This document shows positions 63,558 to 64,000 of a stretch of DNA of 64,000 nucleotides, piece by piece. A program made the position numbers and the translations under genes. The DNA is from Ligustrum vulgare. Its lineage: Eukaryota > Streptophyta > Magnoliopsida > Lamiales > Oleaceae. The notes beneath the pieces were generated by a model, which did not search any database, had not been told where the DNA came from, and saw only the letters and a list, made by a program, of their open reading frames with translations. Within the stretch, counting starts at the first letter, position 1. Every line of letters starts with the position of its first letter. The stretch lies in assembly GCA_963555705.1 (NCBI GenBank), contig OY743176.1, forward strand, positions 38,920,497-38,984,496, given 5' to 3'.

Positions 63558-64000
63558 GAGAATCTTACATATATGTTAAGAAGTAGATTAGATTGAAAAC
63601 GTGGCTTTGTAGTTGCAACTATAATAAAAAATAGTAATTAAAAAGGAGAATCTCTCAGAATTTTTTCCAATAAGATATATTTAAGAGCATTACACAAAAC
63701 TCATATCCATGATGATTCGGTAATTATTATTAAGGTTGTATCAACTCATTGAATTTTAGTTTTGCATATACTTTGATGAGTGTTAGTTTGGTAGCGTGGG
63801 GTCAAATGAGTGACTTCGTGATGGCAATTTTTGAAAATATTATTCCGGTATTTAAATTTAACCACAGAAGTTATTTGCATAGGAGGAAAGTCGAAATTAC
63901 ACAAAGTTACCAGGTTTTGTTAGACGTGTTTGATATATGACAGTAATTAAATAAAATTCAATAGTTTTAGGTGTAATCTTAAAAAATGAAGAAACATAGT
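63558..64000 (+). repeat. Monomer M43, partial (first 443 bp)
   Basis: Cut by the window edge 60 bases past the end of the short reading frame. GGTAGCG type. It shows that the array continues to the right. Confidence 0.95.

Larger units (their letters stand above)
1..64000. repeat. Tandem array of a ~1514-bp monomer, 42 full copies plus 443 bp
   Basis: The same sequence recurs every 1513-1516 bp from end to end, always in the same orientation, with no insertion of foreign DNA. Exceptions to this length are two copies of 1506 bp (M11, M14) and one of 1495 bp (M26). Copies differ by a handful of substitutions and homopolymer changes, many of them shared by neighbours, which is the signature of unequal crossing-over and gene conversion. 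The monomer is long for a satellite and complex in composition, with no internal short-period repeat. No rRNA, tRNA, transposon terminal repeat or recognised protein gene was found in it. A satellite or ampliconic array of a eukaryote is the best description; chromosomal location cannot be told. Confidence 0.97.

Noticed and set aside
1..64000. Treating the roughly 130 recurrent short open frames as separate genes
   Set aside because: They are the same three frames repeated in every monomer, two of them overlapping on opposite strands, and one needs a TTG start. Only one copy of each is listed, with low confidence.
1..64000. rDNA, 5S, tRNA or histone gene array
   Set aside because: No conserved rRNA, 5S, tRNA cloverleaf or histone coding sequence is present in the monomer on either strand.
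1..64000. CRISPR array
   Set aside because: The repeating unit is 1.5 kb with no short repeat and variable spacer pattern.
1..64000. Tandemly repeated transposon or LTR element
   Set aside because: No terminal inverted or direct repeats, target-site duplications, poly(A) tail or transposase/reverse transcriptase motif was found at any consistent position. The junction between copies is seamless.
1..64000. Telomeric or subtelomeric simple repeats
   Set aside because: No runs of TTAGG, TTAGGG or similar telomere units occur in the window.
1..64000. The array as an assembly or sequencing artefact
   Set aside because: Private substitutions in many monomers, two different higher-order periods and mosaic haplotypes are not expected from a looping assembly. 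An exact copy number error within the hexamer block cannot be excluded without reads.

Overview
The whole window is one uninterrupted head-to-tail tandem array. A monomer of about 1514 bp repeats 42 complete times and then runs off the right edge as a 443-bp partial copy. Both window ends lie inside the array, so its true size is larger than 64 kb and no flanking single-copy DNA is visible. Taking base 1 as the start, monomers begin at 1, 1515, 3029, 4542, 6056, 7570, 9083, 10597, 12110, 13624, 15138, 16644, 18158, 19672, 21178, 22692, 24206, 25720, 27234, 28748, 30263, 31777, 33291, 34805, 36319, 37833, 39328, 40842, 42356, 43870, 45384, 46898, 48412, 49926, 51440, 52956, 54471, 55985, 57499, 59013, 60527, 62043 and 63558. 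The phase is arbitrary. They are called M1 to M43 below.

The kind of DNA is a long-unit eukaryotic satellite or ampliconic tandem repeat. It is A+T-rich, has stop codons in every frame, has no ribosomal, tRNA or recognised protein gene, and shows the near-identity with neighbour-shared variants that concerted evolution produces. The A+T-rich, CpG-retaining composition would fit an invertebrate or protist, but the sequence does not identify the organism.

Each monomer has four parts (offsets from monomer start). (1) 1-190: an A+T-rich leader, preceded by CCAAT and (TA)5 at the end of the previous monomer, with an 18-bp perfect palindrome at 50-67 in 19 copies. (2) 192-383: a short reading frame, 54 codons from its first ATG at 219, open in all 43 copies and followed 10 nt later by AATAAA. 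(3) 399-1039: an A+T-rich spacer with a 34-bp dyad at 583-616 and a T10 tract at 878-887. (4) 1040-1514: a more G+C-rich core whose three forward frames take over from one another in order. It looks like a decayed coding segment and also carries Pol III-like A and B box matches.

The array is mosaic. M1 is the most divergent. M2-M9 share one subfamily and include a faint trimer (M3-M5 and M6-M8). M10-M16 are a clear trimeric higher-order repeat of 4534 bp. M18-M21 share a distinct core haplotype (type B). M22-M25 are close to consensus. M26-M43 are mostly marked by one I-to-V change, and contain a hexameric higher-order repeat of 9084 bp (M28-M33 and M34-M39) with traces of a third cycle at M41-M42. 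Type B and several linked variants reappear several monomers away, which implies exchange beyond immediate neighbours. Nothing here is a demonstrated gene. The most testable ideas are the minimal transcription unit with the 54-codon frame, the palindrome, and the coding-derived core.
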